A stretch of DNA of 41,933 nt, from the NCBI GenBank assembly GCA_016293065.1, contig JAEDEY010000007.1, positions 1 through 41,933 of the forward strand, written 5' to 3'. The notes below the pieces were generated by a model. That model was given only the letters and a program-made list of their open reading frames with translations, did no database searches and had not been told where the DNA came from. The first letter of the stretch is position 1; the number at the start of each line of letters is the position of its first letter. Positions 1-10,100 of this stretch are shown piece by piece. The translations under genes were made by a program, and so were the position numbers. This DNA is from Bacteroidales bacterium (GTDB taxonomy: Bacteria > Bacteroidota > Bacteroidia > Bacteroidales > UBA3663).

Positions 1-148
1 CTGTTTTTAATACCTAAACTGCACAAAATGGAAGTTTTCTCAAGAGATTCTATAATATATAGCGATAGCGATAACGATAGCGATAACTAAAGAATAAAAC
101 ACTTAAAACCAAGACAACATTTTACTGATTGCTGATTGCTGATTATTG

Positions 149-183
149 ATTTACACGAAGGTGGCAGGCACCTTTGTGTAAAT
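149..183. repeat. REP-like palindrome / possible bidirectional terminator
   Basis: TTTACACGAAGGTG (150-163) pairs with CACCTTTGTGTAAA (169-182) across a 5-nt loop, with one G.U pair and an extra A-T pair outside. The AGGTG-GCAGG-CACCT core resembles REP elements mobilised by REP-associated tyrosine transposases. On the + strand it is followed by a T-rich stretch, so it could also end transcription entering from outside the window. No transposase gene is nearby. Confidence 0.5.
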
Positions 184-280
184 TCTTTGTTTAGAATAGA
201 ACACAAAAAAGATAAAGGTTTCAGGAGGTTTCAGGAGGAAAGAATAAAACATCTAAAACATATAAAACTTTTTTCTTGAC

Positions 281-307
281 CACGGATCTAGCGGATTGGA
301 CGGATGA
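281..307. repeat. Three 9-bp GGAT tandem units
   Basis: The pattern CACGGATCT-AGCGGATTG-GACGGATGA repeats every 9 bp, with the CGGAT core at 283, 292 and 301. It lies about 60 bp upstream of the first gene. Degenerate GGAT-type tandem tracts occur in other Bacteroidota intergenic regions; no function is assigned. Confidence 0.55.
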
Positions 308-362
308 TTTATATCTGAAAAACACATAATACTGATAAAAGTTTTTTTCACTTAAATTCTTA

Positions 363-1439
363 ATGATAATGGAAGAAAGCAAAATAATGAAGGTCTTTGA
401 TACCAAAGATCGGCTTAGGTGTGTTTGTCTTGATTCGGGCGAGGCTGCTGTGGTGGATGAGAAGGGCTGCATATTGCTGCGGATCGAAAAATGCAGGCAC
501 ATGGAGTTTGCTGAGCACGGGTTTGTGAAGGTTAGGACCGGTGTGATGGAGGCTATGCGCAATCAAGAACTGCAGAACATGCTGACGAAAGGGTTTGGCC
601 ACGAGGATAAGTACATGATTCCTACTACATATTACGTGGATATAAAGTCGGGACACCCCTACTCCAGCTTGCCTGACATTGAGAGGTATGGCGATTTTGA
701 GATAGCCTGCATGGGTGATTACTTGTGCACACGTACCAAGCAGTATTATCAGGTAAAGGGTACTCCCGACCATATCCTTATGGGACAAAGAGGCCTTTAT
801 ATCGAGATTCCATGCTATAATGCTCCTGACAATAGCATCGTGGACAAGATGATAGATAAATATCCTGTCTTCAAAAAACGCTGCCAGATAAGGGGTGATG
901 AGGACAGGCTGTATTGGAAACTGAGGTGCTTTAAGGACGGATCGGTGCTGTTGATGGATGATGAGGGTGTGCACTATCACCTGAGTTGCGACACGGAAAC
1001 TGGCGAACCCGTAAAGCGCAACCTGGGAAAGATGGATAGTGAAGCGGCACGAGCCATGATGACGAAGAGGCTGCAGGATATAGAAATGGAATCGGATGCA
1101 AGATTCATGGCAGAGAAAAAAAGGAAAAAGGAAGAGAAGGAAAGGCAGAGGCGTGACGCACTGAAAGGAATGACACAGGTGGAGCCTTTCGTGATTGGCG
1201 GCAAATGGGGCTTGCGCATGAATGGGCGCATTGCTGTACCTCCTATCTACCGCACTATCGAGCGCCCTATTGGATACTACTGCGTGATGGAGGCTTCGTA
1301 CGGCTGCTGGGGCGTGATGGCCGTGGATGGCAGGGTGGAGATTGAGCCGAGATATGAGAAGGTGGTGCTGAATGAGGATGGGACGGCGGAGCTGACTGTC
1401 TTCAAGGGGAAGGTGATAACGAAGAGGCTGGGGGACTGA
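363..1439 (+). CDS. WG-repeat-containing protein
   Basis: A 358-residue protein of unknown function with no signal peptide or membrane segment, so probably cytoplasmic. The C-terminus carries two WG-type repeats, seen as GGKWGLRMNGRIAVPP and YGCWGVMAVDGRVEIEP, each a KWG/CWG turn followed by G-[RK]-x-x-[VI]-x-P. The N-terminal part (DSGEAAVVDEKGCILLRI) resembles a degenerate unit of the same beta-repeat. A highly charged helical linker (MAEKKRKKEEKERQRRDALK) sits near residues 240-265. The stop is 40 bp before the helicase start on the same strand, so co-transcription is likely. Arginine codons are mostly AGG, unlike the CGT/CGC-rich genes downstream. ATGs at 369 and 387 are possible alternative starts. 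WG repeats are thought to bind protein or peptide, but no specific role can be given. Confidence 0.8.
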   Translation: MIMEESKIMKVFDTKDRLRCVCLDSGEAAVVDEKGCILLRIEKCRHMEFAEHGFVKVRTGVMEAMRNQELQNMLTKGFGHEDKYMIPTTYYVDIKSGHPYSSLPDIERYGDFEIACMGDYLCTRTKQYYQVKGTPDHILMGQRGLYIEIPCYNAPDNSIVDKMIDKYPVFKKRCQIRGDEDRLYWKLRCFKDGSVLLMDDEGVHYHLSCDTETGEPVKRNLGKMDSEAARAMMTKRLQDIEMESDARFMAEKKRKKEEKERQRRDALKGMTQVEPFVIGGKWGLRMNGRIAVPPIYRTIERPIGYYCVMEASYGCWGVMAVDGRVEIEPRYEKVVLNEDGTAELTVFKGKVITKRLGD

Positions 1440-1479
1440 TGGAGGAGCCTGGGGGGAGTAATGCTATAAACAAAAAGAA

Positions 1480-3729
1480 ATGCTGAGAGACTACCAGACA
1501 GAGATATGCGGTAAGGTGGAGGACGCGCTGAAGAAAGAGCGGAGCGTGATGATGCAGATGCCAACGGGCACCGGCAAGACTGTCGTGCTCGCAGAGTTGG
1601 TGAAGAGACAACTTAACTGTATCACAGACTCCAGGGATGATGGGTGCAGGGTGCTGATTGTGGCTCACCGCATTGAGCTTATTGAGCAGACTGGCGAGTT
1701 TTTGACGCGCCATGGCATTGACTATGGCGTGATTGCGGGGGGCAGATGGCCGAAGACGAGGAAGGCGGTGATGGTGGCTTCGGTGCAGACGTTGGCAAGG
1801 GTGATTGGAGAGATCTGTTGCAATAAGCTCAACGCTAAGGGCTCTTCTTCTGGCTTTATGCTTTCGCCTTCGCTGGTTATTATTGATGAGGCTCACCATG
1901 CTGTGGCAAAGACTTACAGGATGCTGTGGGAGGCTTGGCCGGAGGCACGATTCCTTGGACTGACTGCCACTCCTTACCGCATGAGCGGAGAAGGCTTCTC
2001 CGACCTGTTTGATGTGTTGGTGATGTCGTGGAATATGCGGAGATTCGTGGCTGAGGGCTGGCTCGCTACATTCGACTACTACTCGATTCGTCCAGATAGC
2101 GAGCAGCAGCAGGTGATCGACAGGATGAAGAAGCGTGGGGCGGATGGCGACTATCAGGTTAAGGAGTTGCGCGACAAGCTCGATGTGCGTCCGAGTATCG
2201 AGCGGCTGTTTGAGACTTTCGAGAAGTATGCCTTCGACAAGAAGGGTATCGTATATGCTATCGACATTGCTCATGCGGAACATATTGCTGAGTTCTATCG
2301 AAGCCAGGGTGTTAAGGCACAGGCTATTAGTTCAAAAACACCTGCTGATGTGCGAAAGGAGATGATAAAGGGATTTAAATACAACCTTAACCTTAACCAT
2401 AATAGTAACGGGGATATTCAGGTGCTGGTGAGTGTGGATCTTTTTTCTGAGGGCTTTGACTGTCCGGATGTGGAGTTCATACAGATTGCGCGTCCTACCT
2501 TGTCGCTGGCTAAGTACTTGCAGATGGTGGGAAGAGGATTGCGACCGAATAAGGGCAAGACTAGCTGTATTATTCTCGATAATGTTGGATTGTATCGCAC
2601 ATTCGGACTGCCTACCTCCGACCGTGACTGGGAGGGATATTTCCTGGGCGATGCGGATGACATGGCGGCAATAGGCGATGAAAGCAAGGCTATGGGGGTA
2701 TTGCGCTTCTCTCCTACTGACATTATGGGCGATACGGATGAGGACAGGGAGGTGGTGCGTATCGTCAGGCATGACGAACTGGCGGCTCGGTTTGTGAACA
2801 CTGTGAGCGATGGCTTCATAAGGAAGAAGAAGGGCAAGACGTGGGTGTGCATGGACACGGTGACTGGGATAGAATTCGAACGGCATCCGAGGGTGATTGA
2901 GTACCGTGGCATGGAGATGGTGACGGCCGACAGTGAGACCTACTATCCGAGAATCAGCAGCAAGTGGATAGATGCGAACCATGGTATCAATGTGAAGGCA
3001 CTGGAGACCCAGACTGGCGATGGGTTGTCGTGGAAGATGATGTATGTGTCATTGAGCAATCCTGAGAAGGTGTATAAGCTGCAGGAAGTGATGTACAACG
3101 ACATGCGCATCTACATGGACGAGGCTGGCGAGACATACTTTCAGCAAGACCTCGACCATCCGCTCGTCAGCGAGAATGAGGCTGGAGGCTGGCAGGCTTT
3201 CTTGGATGTATGCGAAAGGAAGAAGGAGGAATGGCAGATGGCCGTGGAGAAGGTGAAGTATCATTTCATAGACAAGGACTTCACAACAAGCGAATGGCAG
3301 AAGGAGCACAAGGCCACGGTGGAGAAGGATGGCGAGTTCTACCGTGTGTGCTTCGAGGAACAAGGTGAACGCAAGGAGGTTTGGGCTGACAAGGACACGG
3401 GCTTCTATTACATGCATCGCCCGATACTGAGGCGCAGGGGCTTCGTGGAGCTGCTCCATGATGGCGACATGGTGTTTGTGCGCAATATCTTCCACGAGCG
3501 TTACATCCCCTACAGGAACTGGGAGATAAAGGCCGACGGAAGGCTTTGCGCCATCGGAAACAGGCTCTACAGGAGGGAGAAGGCAAATGCTGAAGGCTAC
3601 AGAATCGTGAGGCGAAGCAGCGACTTCATGATGTTTGTGGTTCAGGGCAACACGCCTAAGACAAATTCCCTGACCTACACTGTCATCAACAAGATGGGGA
3701 TGGATGTGGAGATCAGGGAAAGCGAATAG
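1480..3729 (+). CDS. DEAD/DEAH-box superfamily 2 helicase (RadD-like core)
   Basis: An ATP-dependent nucleic acid helicase or translocase of 749 residues. The core has LRDYQTE (2-8), Walker A MPTGTGKT (27-34), DEAH (136-139), TATPYR (162-167), and in the second RecA lobe SEGFDCPDVEFIQIARPT followed by QMVGRGLRP (about 347-355), whose arginines are the expected finger residues. This layout matches RadD/type III restriction-like helicases. After about residue 365 there is a long C-terminal region (about 385 residues) with no motif I recognise; it is rich in charged and aromatic residues and may recognise nucleic acid or a partner. The gene follows the WG-repeat gene by 40 bp and ends 7 bp from the convergent GH43 stop, with no terminator in the gap. 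AGG-rich arginine use hints at acquisition by transfer. The exact substrate is unknown. Confidence 0.88.
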   Translation: MLRDYQTEICGKVEDALKKERSVMMQMPTGTGKTVVLAELVKRQLNCITDSRDDGCRVLIVAHRIELIEQTGEFLTRHGIDYGVIAGGRWPKTRKAVMVASVQTLARVIGEICCNKLNAKGSSSGFMLSPSLVIIDEAHHAVAKTYRMLWEAWPEARFLGLTATPYRMSGEGFSDLFDVLVMSWNMRRFVAEGWLATFDYYSIRPDSEQQQVIDRMKKRGADGDYQVKELRDKLDVRPSIERLFETFEKYAFDKKGIVYAIDIAHAEHIAEFYRSQGVKAQAISSKTPADVRKEMIKGFKYNLNLNHNSNGDIQVLVSVDLFSEGFDCPDVEFIQIARPTLSLAKYLQMVGRGLRPNKGKTSCIILDNVGLYRTFGLPTSDRDWEGYFLGDADDMAAIGDESKAMGVLRFSPTDIMGDTDEDREVVRIVRHDELAARFVNTVSDGFIRKKKGKTWVCMDTVTGIEFERHPRVIEYRGMEMVTADSETYYPRISSKWIDANHGINVKALETQTGDGLSWKMMYVSLSNPEKVYKLQEVMYNDMRIYMDEAGETYFQQDLDHPLVSENEAGGWQAFLDVCERKKEEWQMAVEKVKYHFIDKDFTTSEWQKEHKATVEKDGEFYRVCFEEQGERKEVWADKDTGFYYMHRPILRRRGFVELLHDGDMVFVRNIFHERYIPYRNWEIKADGRLCAIGNRLYRREKANAEGYRIVRRSSDFMMFVVQGNTPKTNSLTYTVINKMGMDVEIRESE

Positions 3730-3736
3730 GGATATG

Positions 3737-5356
3737 TCACTTCACGACAAACTGGAAGTCGTAGATGTCGCAGAGCGACTGTTCCTTGGTGGCTGATTCG
3801 AAGAGGAAGAAGAGTGCCTGCTTGCCTGCCTTATCGTTGAGTCCGGTCACGGGTGTGGCGAAATGAGTAAGCTCCTGTGGGGCGTCCTTGCTGATATTGA
3901 GCGTGCCTACTACCCTGCCGCCACGGCTCTTGTATGGGCTGCCGAGCATGATGGTGAGCGTTCCGTCAATGCCCTTAGGTATCATGTTGAACACAAGTTC
4001 GACCTTTGCCTGCTTGTCTATATTGGCGAAGTTGAAATACTTATAGCCGACAGTCGAGCCTGATGTGTTGTTGACCACTGGGCAGAAAGGCTCCTTGAGG
4101 TTGAATGGACCCTGATATGATGATGGGTCGAAATAGGTGTTCTGGACATAAGAGCCCGGGAAGAAGAATTTTGGGAACTCATCCCATGCTGGCTTTGGTC
4201 CGGTATAGTAGCACGCAATGCCTGCTGCTGTCTTGTTGAGCGGATTGAGTCCTTCGGTGGCGAAGCCTTCTGATGTGTATTCGCCTTCAGTGATCATGAC
4301 CTTGCCACCCTTGCCTTCTTCGACCGTAACCTCGATTGGCGCAACCATTGCCTGACGAGAATACTGGCTGAGTCCTGTCTGGCGATGGTAGAACACCCAC
4401 CACTTGCCGTTGATCTCGCAGATGCTGCCGTGGGTATTGCCCTGCGGATGTGCCGTTGGGATGGCCTTGCCGTTCTCATCGGTATCGCGTGCGCGTCCGT
4501 CAATGATGGTGCCTCCATAAGTCCACGGTCCGAGTGGACTGTCGCCATAGGCGTATGCAAGCGTGTAGTTGCTCTCGGGCATTCCAAACTCTCCGTCCTT
4601 TGTCCAGCGGCTATAGATAAACACATACTTATCCTTGATCTTGCGCAATGAAGATGCCTCGAAGAAACGGAACACATCTTCTTGATATCGTCCTGAAACC
4701 ATATCCTCCACTACCTTCGTGCCAGGCTTGACTGTACACATGGTAGCAGGATCGAGTTCTGCAGCGTATGAGCGCTCAAATCCCCAATAGCCATAGACAC
4801 GTCCGTCGTCATCGACAAAGACTGCTGGGTCGAAACGCAGGACGCTATAACCAAGACGAGGGTCTTCCTTGCTCCAGCTGCACGACTCGAATGGGCCGTC
4901 AGGTCGCTTAGACTTGGCAATGACACCTTCGCGCGAGCCCTGCACGTTCGGATAGAAATAATAGGTCTTTGTGCCATCCTTTTCCACCACTTCGGTGATG
5001 TCGGGTGCATAGAGCACATCGCCTTCGCCATTAGCATTGAGGAGATTGCCATCGCGATCACGGTCGAGTCGGTAGATGAGTCCGTCATATCGCCAGTTGC
5101 TCAGGTCATCGACAGGAGCCGACCATACCACCTGCTCGCGTCCGCAGTAATATTCGAGGAGCGAATCATGAGATCCATAGACATAGACGCGCTTCTCGCC
5201 TGGTTTGTCGGGATCTTCGAAGACGTATGGCTCTCCATCAGGGATATATTCCCACAGAGGCAGATATGGGTTCTGGGCAAAGGCTGACTGGCATAAACCA
5301 CCAACGCCCAACATCACAACAGGCAGAAATGCCTTGGCAAAAGAGATTGTTTTCAT
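3737..5356 (-). CDS. Secreted glycoside hydrolase family 43 protein
   Basis: A 539-residue five-bladed beta-propeller glycosidase, expected to act on arabinan, xylan or related side chains outside the inner membrane. A signal peptide is clear, with cleavage after AFA (about residue 27). The three GH43 acidic residues are likely D48 in VFEDPD, D176 in RFDPAVFVDDDGR and E233 in FFEASSLRKI. The family architecture often adds a C-terminal beta-sandwich, and residues from about 350 to 539 look like a CBM6-type carbohydrate-binding region (VELVFNMIPKGIDGTLTIML). The gene lies 51 bp downstream of the ABC-F gene, and I see no promoter in that gap, so read-through is possible. It is also the closest glycosidase to the first susCD locus. 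The exact substrate cannot be read from sequence. Confidence 0.87.
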   Translation of the reverse strand: MKTISFAKAFLPVVMLGVGGLCQSAFAQNPYLPLWEYIPDGEPYVFEDPDKPGEKRVYVYGSHDSLLEYYCGREQVVWSAPVDDLSNWRYDGLIYRLDRDRDGNLLNANGEGDVLYAPDITEVVEKDGTKTYYFYPNVQGSREGVIAKSKRPDGPFESCSWSKEDPRLGYSVLRFDPAVFVDDDGRVYGYWGFERSYAAELDPATMCTVKPGTKVVEDMVSGRYQEDVFRFFEASSLRKIKDKYVFIYSRWTKDGEFGMPESNYTLAYAYGDSPLGPWTYGGTIIDGRARDTDENGKAIPTAHPQGNTHGSICEINGKWWVFYHRQTGLSQYSRQAMVAPIEVTVEEGKGGKVMITEGEYTSEGFATEGLNPLNKTAAGIACYYTGPKPAWDEFPKFFFPGSYVQNTYFDPSSYQGPFNLKEPFCPVVNNTSGSTVGYKYFNFANIDKQAKVELVFNMIPKGIDGTLTIMLGSPYKSRGGRVVGTLNISKDAPQELTHFATPVTGLNDKAGKQALFFLFESATKEQSLCDIYDFQFVVK

Positions 5357-5407
5357 AAGATTGGTATTATTAATTGATTGTAATGTCTTGATATATGCAC
5401 AACAATA

Positions 5408-7063
5408 TCAGGATTTCTTCCTTTCAAGCTCCTGCAGGTTTTCGAGTTTCTTCTTTTCGAGGAACTCATAGATGCCGCAGAGATGTTCCTTGACGCGCTT
5501 GTCGCCAAACTCATAGACCTTGGTGACCAGACCATCGAGGAAATCTCGGTCGTGCGAAACCAGGATGAGCGTGCCGTCATAGTCCTTGAGAGCCTGCTTC
5601 AGGATGTCCTTGGTCTTCATGTCGAGATGGTTGGTAGGCTCATCGAGGATGAGGAGGTTGACTGGCTGGAGCAGCAGCTTGACCATACAGAGGCGCACTC
5701 GCTCGCCTCCCGACAGCACCTTGACTTTCTTCTGTGTGTCCTCGCCACCAAACATGAATGCGCCCAGGAGGTCGGAGATCTTCTTGCGGATCTCGCCCAC
5801 GGCAATATCGTCGATAGTCTGATAGACAGTGAGTTCCTCGTCGAGCAATGATGCCGAGTTCTGTGCAAAATAGCCAATTTGCACATTGTGTCCGACTGTG
5901 AGCTGTCCTGTGTGCTCAATCTCGTTCATTATGGCCTTGACCATGGTCGATTTTCCCTCACCGTTCTTGCCCACGAATGCGATCTTCTCGCCTCGTTCGA
6001 TCATGAAGGTAGCATGGTCGAAGATGTTGTCTTCGGGCTTGAGAGGCTTGGTGTAGCCTGCCCCCATATCGTCGCATATCACAGGATAGGTGCCGCTTCG
6101 AGGCGAAGGAGGAAACTTCAGGCGGAGAGCTGAGGTGTCTTCTTCATCGACCTCAACCAGTTCGAGCTTCTCAAGCCACTTGACCTTGCTCTGCACCTGA
6201 TAGGTCTTGGAATAGGTGCCCTTGAATCGCTCGATAAACTCCTTTGCCTCGGCAATCTGCTTCTGCTGGTCCTCGTATTGCTTCTGCTGCTGAGCTCTTC
6301 GTTCCTTGCGCAACTCGAGGTAATGCGAGTATTTGGCCTTGTAGTCGTAGATGCGGCCGAGAGTGACCTCGATGGTGCGGGTGGTGATGGTATCGACAAA
6401 CTTGCGGTCGTGGCTGATGAGCACCACTGCCATAGGGCTGTTGATGATGAAGTCCTCGAGCCAGCCTATTGACTCGATGTCGAGATGGTTGGTAGGCTCA
6501 TCGAGCAGGAGCACATCGGGATTCTGGAGCAGCAACTTTGCAAGTTCGATGCGCATGCGCCAGCCACCGCTGAACTCTGATGTAGGGCGGTCGAAGTCGC
6601 TTCGCTTGAAGCCGAGACCCAACAGAGCCTTCTCGACATCTTCCTCGAAATGAGTCATGTCGATGGCATAGAACTTCTCGCTCATCGCAGTGACCTTCTC
6701 AATAAGGGCCATATAGTCGTCGCTCTCGTAGTCGGTGCGTGTGGCAAGCTGGTTGTTCAGATCGTCAATCTCAGCCTCCATCGCCTTGAGATGAGCGAAA
6801 GCCTGACAAGCCTCTTCGAACACCGTGCGGTGGTCTTCGGTCATGAGATGCTGAGGCAGGTAGCAGATAGTGCAGTCCTTGGGTGCCGAGACCGTGCCTC
6901 GTGTGGCTTGCCTTACACCGGCAAGGATCTTGAGCAAGGTCGATTTGCCTGCTCCATTCTTGCCCATCAATGCAATGCGGTCTTTCTCGTTGATCACAAA
7001 CGAAATGTCCTTGAACAGGGTCGTCCCTCCAAATTCGACTGTCAGTCCGTCTATACTTACCAT
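5408..7063 (-). CDS. ABC-F family ATP-binding protein
   Basis: A 551-residue soluble protein with two ABC ATPase domains and no membrane segments, the hallmark of the ABC-F family, whose members act on the ribosome (translation factor or antibiotic-protection roles). Domain 1 has Walker A GKNGAGKST (34-42), signature SGGWRMRIELAKLLL and Walker B LLLDEPTNHLD. Domain 2 has GKNGEGKST, LSGGERVRLCMVKLLL and LLILDEPTNHLD, with the switch histidine in LVSHDRDF. Between them is a charged coiled-coil linker (LRKERRAQQQKQYEDQQKQ) expected to reach the peptidyl-tRNA site. The general form is closest to housekeeping YbiT-like members rather than a resistance protein, but this is inference. A promoter lies just upstream at 7097-7128. 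Confidence 0.92.
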   Translation of the reverse strand: MVSIDGLTVEFGGTTLFKDISFVINEKDRIALMGKNGAGKSTLLKILAGVRQATRGTVSAPKDCTICYLPQHLMTEDHRTVFEEACQAFAHLKAMEAEIDDLNNQLATRTDYESDDYMALIEKVTAMSEKFYAIDMTHFEEDVEKALLGLGFKRSDFDRPTSEFSGGWRMRIELAKLLLQNPDVLLLDEPTNHLDIESIGWLEDFIINSPMAVVLISHDRKFVDTITTRTIEVTLGRIYDYKAKYSHYLELRKERRAQQQKQYEDQQKQIAEAKEFIERFKGTYSKTYQVQSKVKWLEKLELVEVDEEDTSALRLKFPPSPRSGTYPVICDDMGAGYTKPLKPEDNIFDHATFMIERGEKIAFVGKNGEGKSTMVKAIMNEIEHTGQLTVGHNVQIGYFAQNSASLLDEELTVYQTIDDIAVGEIRKKISDLLGAFMFGGEDTQKKVKVLSGGERVRLCMVKLLLQPVNLLILDEPTNHLDMKTKDILKQALKDYDGTLILVSHDRDFLDGLVTKVYEFGDKRVKEHLCGIYEFLEKKKLENLQELERKKS

Positions 7064-7096
7064 TTATTTATTTTTATTTGTTAATGAAAAACTGCG

Positions 7097-7128
7097 CAAA
7101 GTTAAGCATTATTTTTCGTTTTTCCAAT
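7097..7128 (-). promoter_or_regulatory. Bacteroidota-type promoter for the ABC-F gene
   Basis: On the minus strand TAACTTTG (complement of 7097-7104) fits the TAnnTTTG -7 element. ATTG (complement of 7125-7128) sits 20 bp upstream as a 3-of-4 match to the TTTG -33 element. Transcription would start near 7090, giving a leader of about 27 nt before the ATG at 7063. Confidence 0.6.
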
Positions 7129-7159
7129 AATATAAATAGAAACTCAACGAGGTCTCCAT

Positions 7160-10100
7160 TTATTCCGACTTTGTCCTCTGAGCCTCGCGCCACTGCTGAG
7201 GAGGCAAGCCATACTTCTCTTTGAATGCCAATGTGAAACTGCTCTGTTTCCTGAAACCTACTTTTTCGGCAATATTGCCAATCGAATATCGGTCTTCGAG
7301 CAACAGGTTCTCGGCATATTTGAGACGTATGTTCTTGATGAAGTCGCGACCACTCTGGTTGGTCAGTTCCTTGAGTTTGCGATAGATATGCGCACGGCTG
7401 ATACCTACCTCCTCGCATATCATGTCGATCGATAGGTCAGGATTGCCGATATTGTTATTGACCACCTTCATGATGCGGTCGAGCAGCTTCTTGTTTGGAC
7501 TTTCCATCTCGATCTTGATTTGACGTTCGTCTTGGGTCTGCTGCCCAGTGTAGATATTCTGCAACTGCGATCGCAAGTTCACGAGATTGAGAGCCGTGCG
7601 ACGCACAATCTCGATATAGAATGGCTTGGTTACATAGGCATCGGCTCCATATTTCAGACCCTGGAGGTTGGTGTTCTCGTCTGATTTTGCAGTGAGCAGG
7701 ATGACAGGAATGTGATTGAGGTCAATGTTCTGCTTGATCTTTTTGCACAGGGTGATACCATCCATCTCGGGCATCATCACGTCACTGATGATGAGGTCGG
7801 GCTGCTTGTTGAAGACATACTGCAGTGCCTCCTTGCCATTGCTGCAAGTGTCGATATGGAAATCGGACGACAGTTCCTTGCGCAGATAGCTGCGGATCTC
7901 GGGGTCGTCATCGACAATGAGCAGATTGAAGCTGGAACTTGATTTGACCTTTGTCTCTTCGTCGAGCAAGTTGTCATCGCTGCGGAAGTGCTCCTTGCCT
8001 ATTGGGAGTTCGACCACGAAGCACGCTCCCACTCCATTGGCATTGTTCATGGCACGTATCGAACCATGATGCAGGTTGACAATCGAACGTGTGAGGTGCA
8101 AGCCTATGCCATTGCTCGAACCAGTAGCTTTGTTGTTCTCAGCGATATAGAATCGCTCAAAGATATGCCTGAGATCTTTTTCCTTAATTCCAATTCCATT
8201 GTCCTTGACCTCGATTTCAGCATATTTCTTTCCATCAGGTTTCTCGATCGTCTTGATTGTCAAGATGATACTACCTCCACTTGGAGTGTATTTGAAAGCA
8301 TTGGAAAGCAGATTCATGATGATCTTGTCGAAATAGTCGGGGTCGATCCAGACAAACAGCTCTGAAGCTTCGTGAACAAACGAGAACGATATATTCTTTT
8401 CGGAAGCGATGACATTGAAGTAAGAACTCAGGTCTTTGACGATTGCTATAATATCTAAATTGCGGAAGCAGAGATGTAGTCGGCCATTGTCGATTTTGCG
8501 CACATCGAGCAGCTGATTGATAAGGTCGGTCAGCATCTTCGAGTTGCGATACATGGTGCGATAGGTATCCTGACGCTTGGGGTCATCGTCGGATGACATC
8601 AGTTTCTGGAGCGGGCTGATGATAAGCGAAAGAGGAGTCTTGATTTCGTGCGAGATATTGGTAAAGAACCGCAGTTTTGCCTCATTGATCTCGATGGCAC
8701 GCTTGTGGCGCTCATTGCGTTTCTTGGCAAGATAGATTAACCTAGCATAATAGAATAGGGCTGTCACGATGATGACCACGAGCAACGCATAAATAATCAG
8801 CGCCCAGCCCGACAACCACCAATACGGTCGCACCACGATGCAGACTTGCTGCACATCCGACTCGACGAGATTGTCGATCAACTTAAACTTGATGTTATAG
8901 GAACCAGGAGCCATGTTGTTGAAATGAGCTCGCCGACTTCCCGCAGGAATGCTTTTCCAATCGCTATCGTTGACTGAGTAGAAGAATTCAGCCTTCGCAG
9001 GCGTGTCGAGTTCATAGGTACCAAATTCCATGGCAAACGAGTTGTCATAGCTGCTCAATTCGAAGGTTGTGGCATTGACAAGAGGTTCGGTAATGATTGG
9101 CTTGCCATCTGAGAGGGTCTCGACCGTGACAGTCTCGTTGTTGACAATGAAATCTATGAGTCGGGCATGGCGCTTATTGCCTGAGAGTTCAATATCCTTC
9201 TGACGGAAAAAAGTAACTCCAGATTCGCCCGCAAACCAAATTCTACCCGAAGCATCCTTCAGCGAACGGCACTTAGAGAACTCCATGCTCTGCAATCCGT
9301 CGTTGGTTGTGTATCTCACACTTGTACCATCGGAAGGAGAATAGAATATCAAGCCCTTGTCGGATGCCAGCCACAAGGAGTTGTCTTCGCCCTCATTGAT
9401 ACTGTTGATCGACACCTGAGGCAAGCCCTCTTCGACTGAGAATGTGTGTATGATGCCTGTGGTATCGACAAGAAGCAAGCCATTGTTGGAACCAGCCCAC
9501 ACCTGTCCTTTGGAATCCTCGTACATTGAATTGATGGCAACGCGTTCGAACATCTGACGCGGATAAATTGTATCGGCAGAGAGGTCGATATAGAAAATAC
9601 CGTCGAACGTTCCGACATATAGCAGATTGTTGGAGGTATAGAGCAGGCTAGTCTGCCACTTGTTGATTTCATTGAAGAACGACAGTTCCTCGACAAGCTT
9701 CTGACTATCCAGGTCGTAGCAGAAGATACCCGAACCGAGCGATGCAGCCCAGAGGCGCCTGTTGCCGTCTTCCACGATGTCATAAAAACGCGTTACTGGC
9801 ATGCCAAGCCGGCAGAATAAATCCTCGCACGATGAGTATTTCCCATTCTTGACCGAAACCCTGCCGATGCCATTGCCATAAGACCCGAACCAGACATCGC
9901 CATTGCTGTCGGCACAGATAGTCTTGATATTGGAAGGTGTATTGCCTCCATCGGTATAGGTCGGGTAGTGATAAGACGACTCGCCATCGTCAGCGATGCG
10001 GTATATTCCGTCGCCGTCGGTTCCAACCCATACGTTGCTTTTGGAATCCTTGCACAAAGCAGTAACAGGGTTTTCGCCAACGATATTCTTTACCAGCGAT

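Larger units (their letters stand above)
1..362. other. Repeat-rich leader without a convincing gene
   Basis: No convincing coding region is visible here. The stretch is AT-rich and holds several short repeats: an imperfect hexamer array (GCGATA/ACGATA) around 62-87, tandem CTGATTG around 125-145, a REP-like palindrome at 149-183, a doubled TTTCAGGAGG at 219-238, and three GGAT units at 9-bp spacing around 281-305. It ends at the ATG of the WG-repeat gene. No clear TTTG/TAnnTTTG promoter was found for that gene. Confidence 0.6.

Noticed and set aside
363..980. Long minus-strand open frame opposite the WG-repeat gene
   Set aside because: It mirrors the plus-strand gene, has no recognisable domain and would need its own promoter; WG motifs support the plus strand.
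3730..3736. Terminator between the helicase and GH43 genes
   Set aside because: Only 7 bp separate the convergent stops and no hairpin with a T tract is visible.
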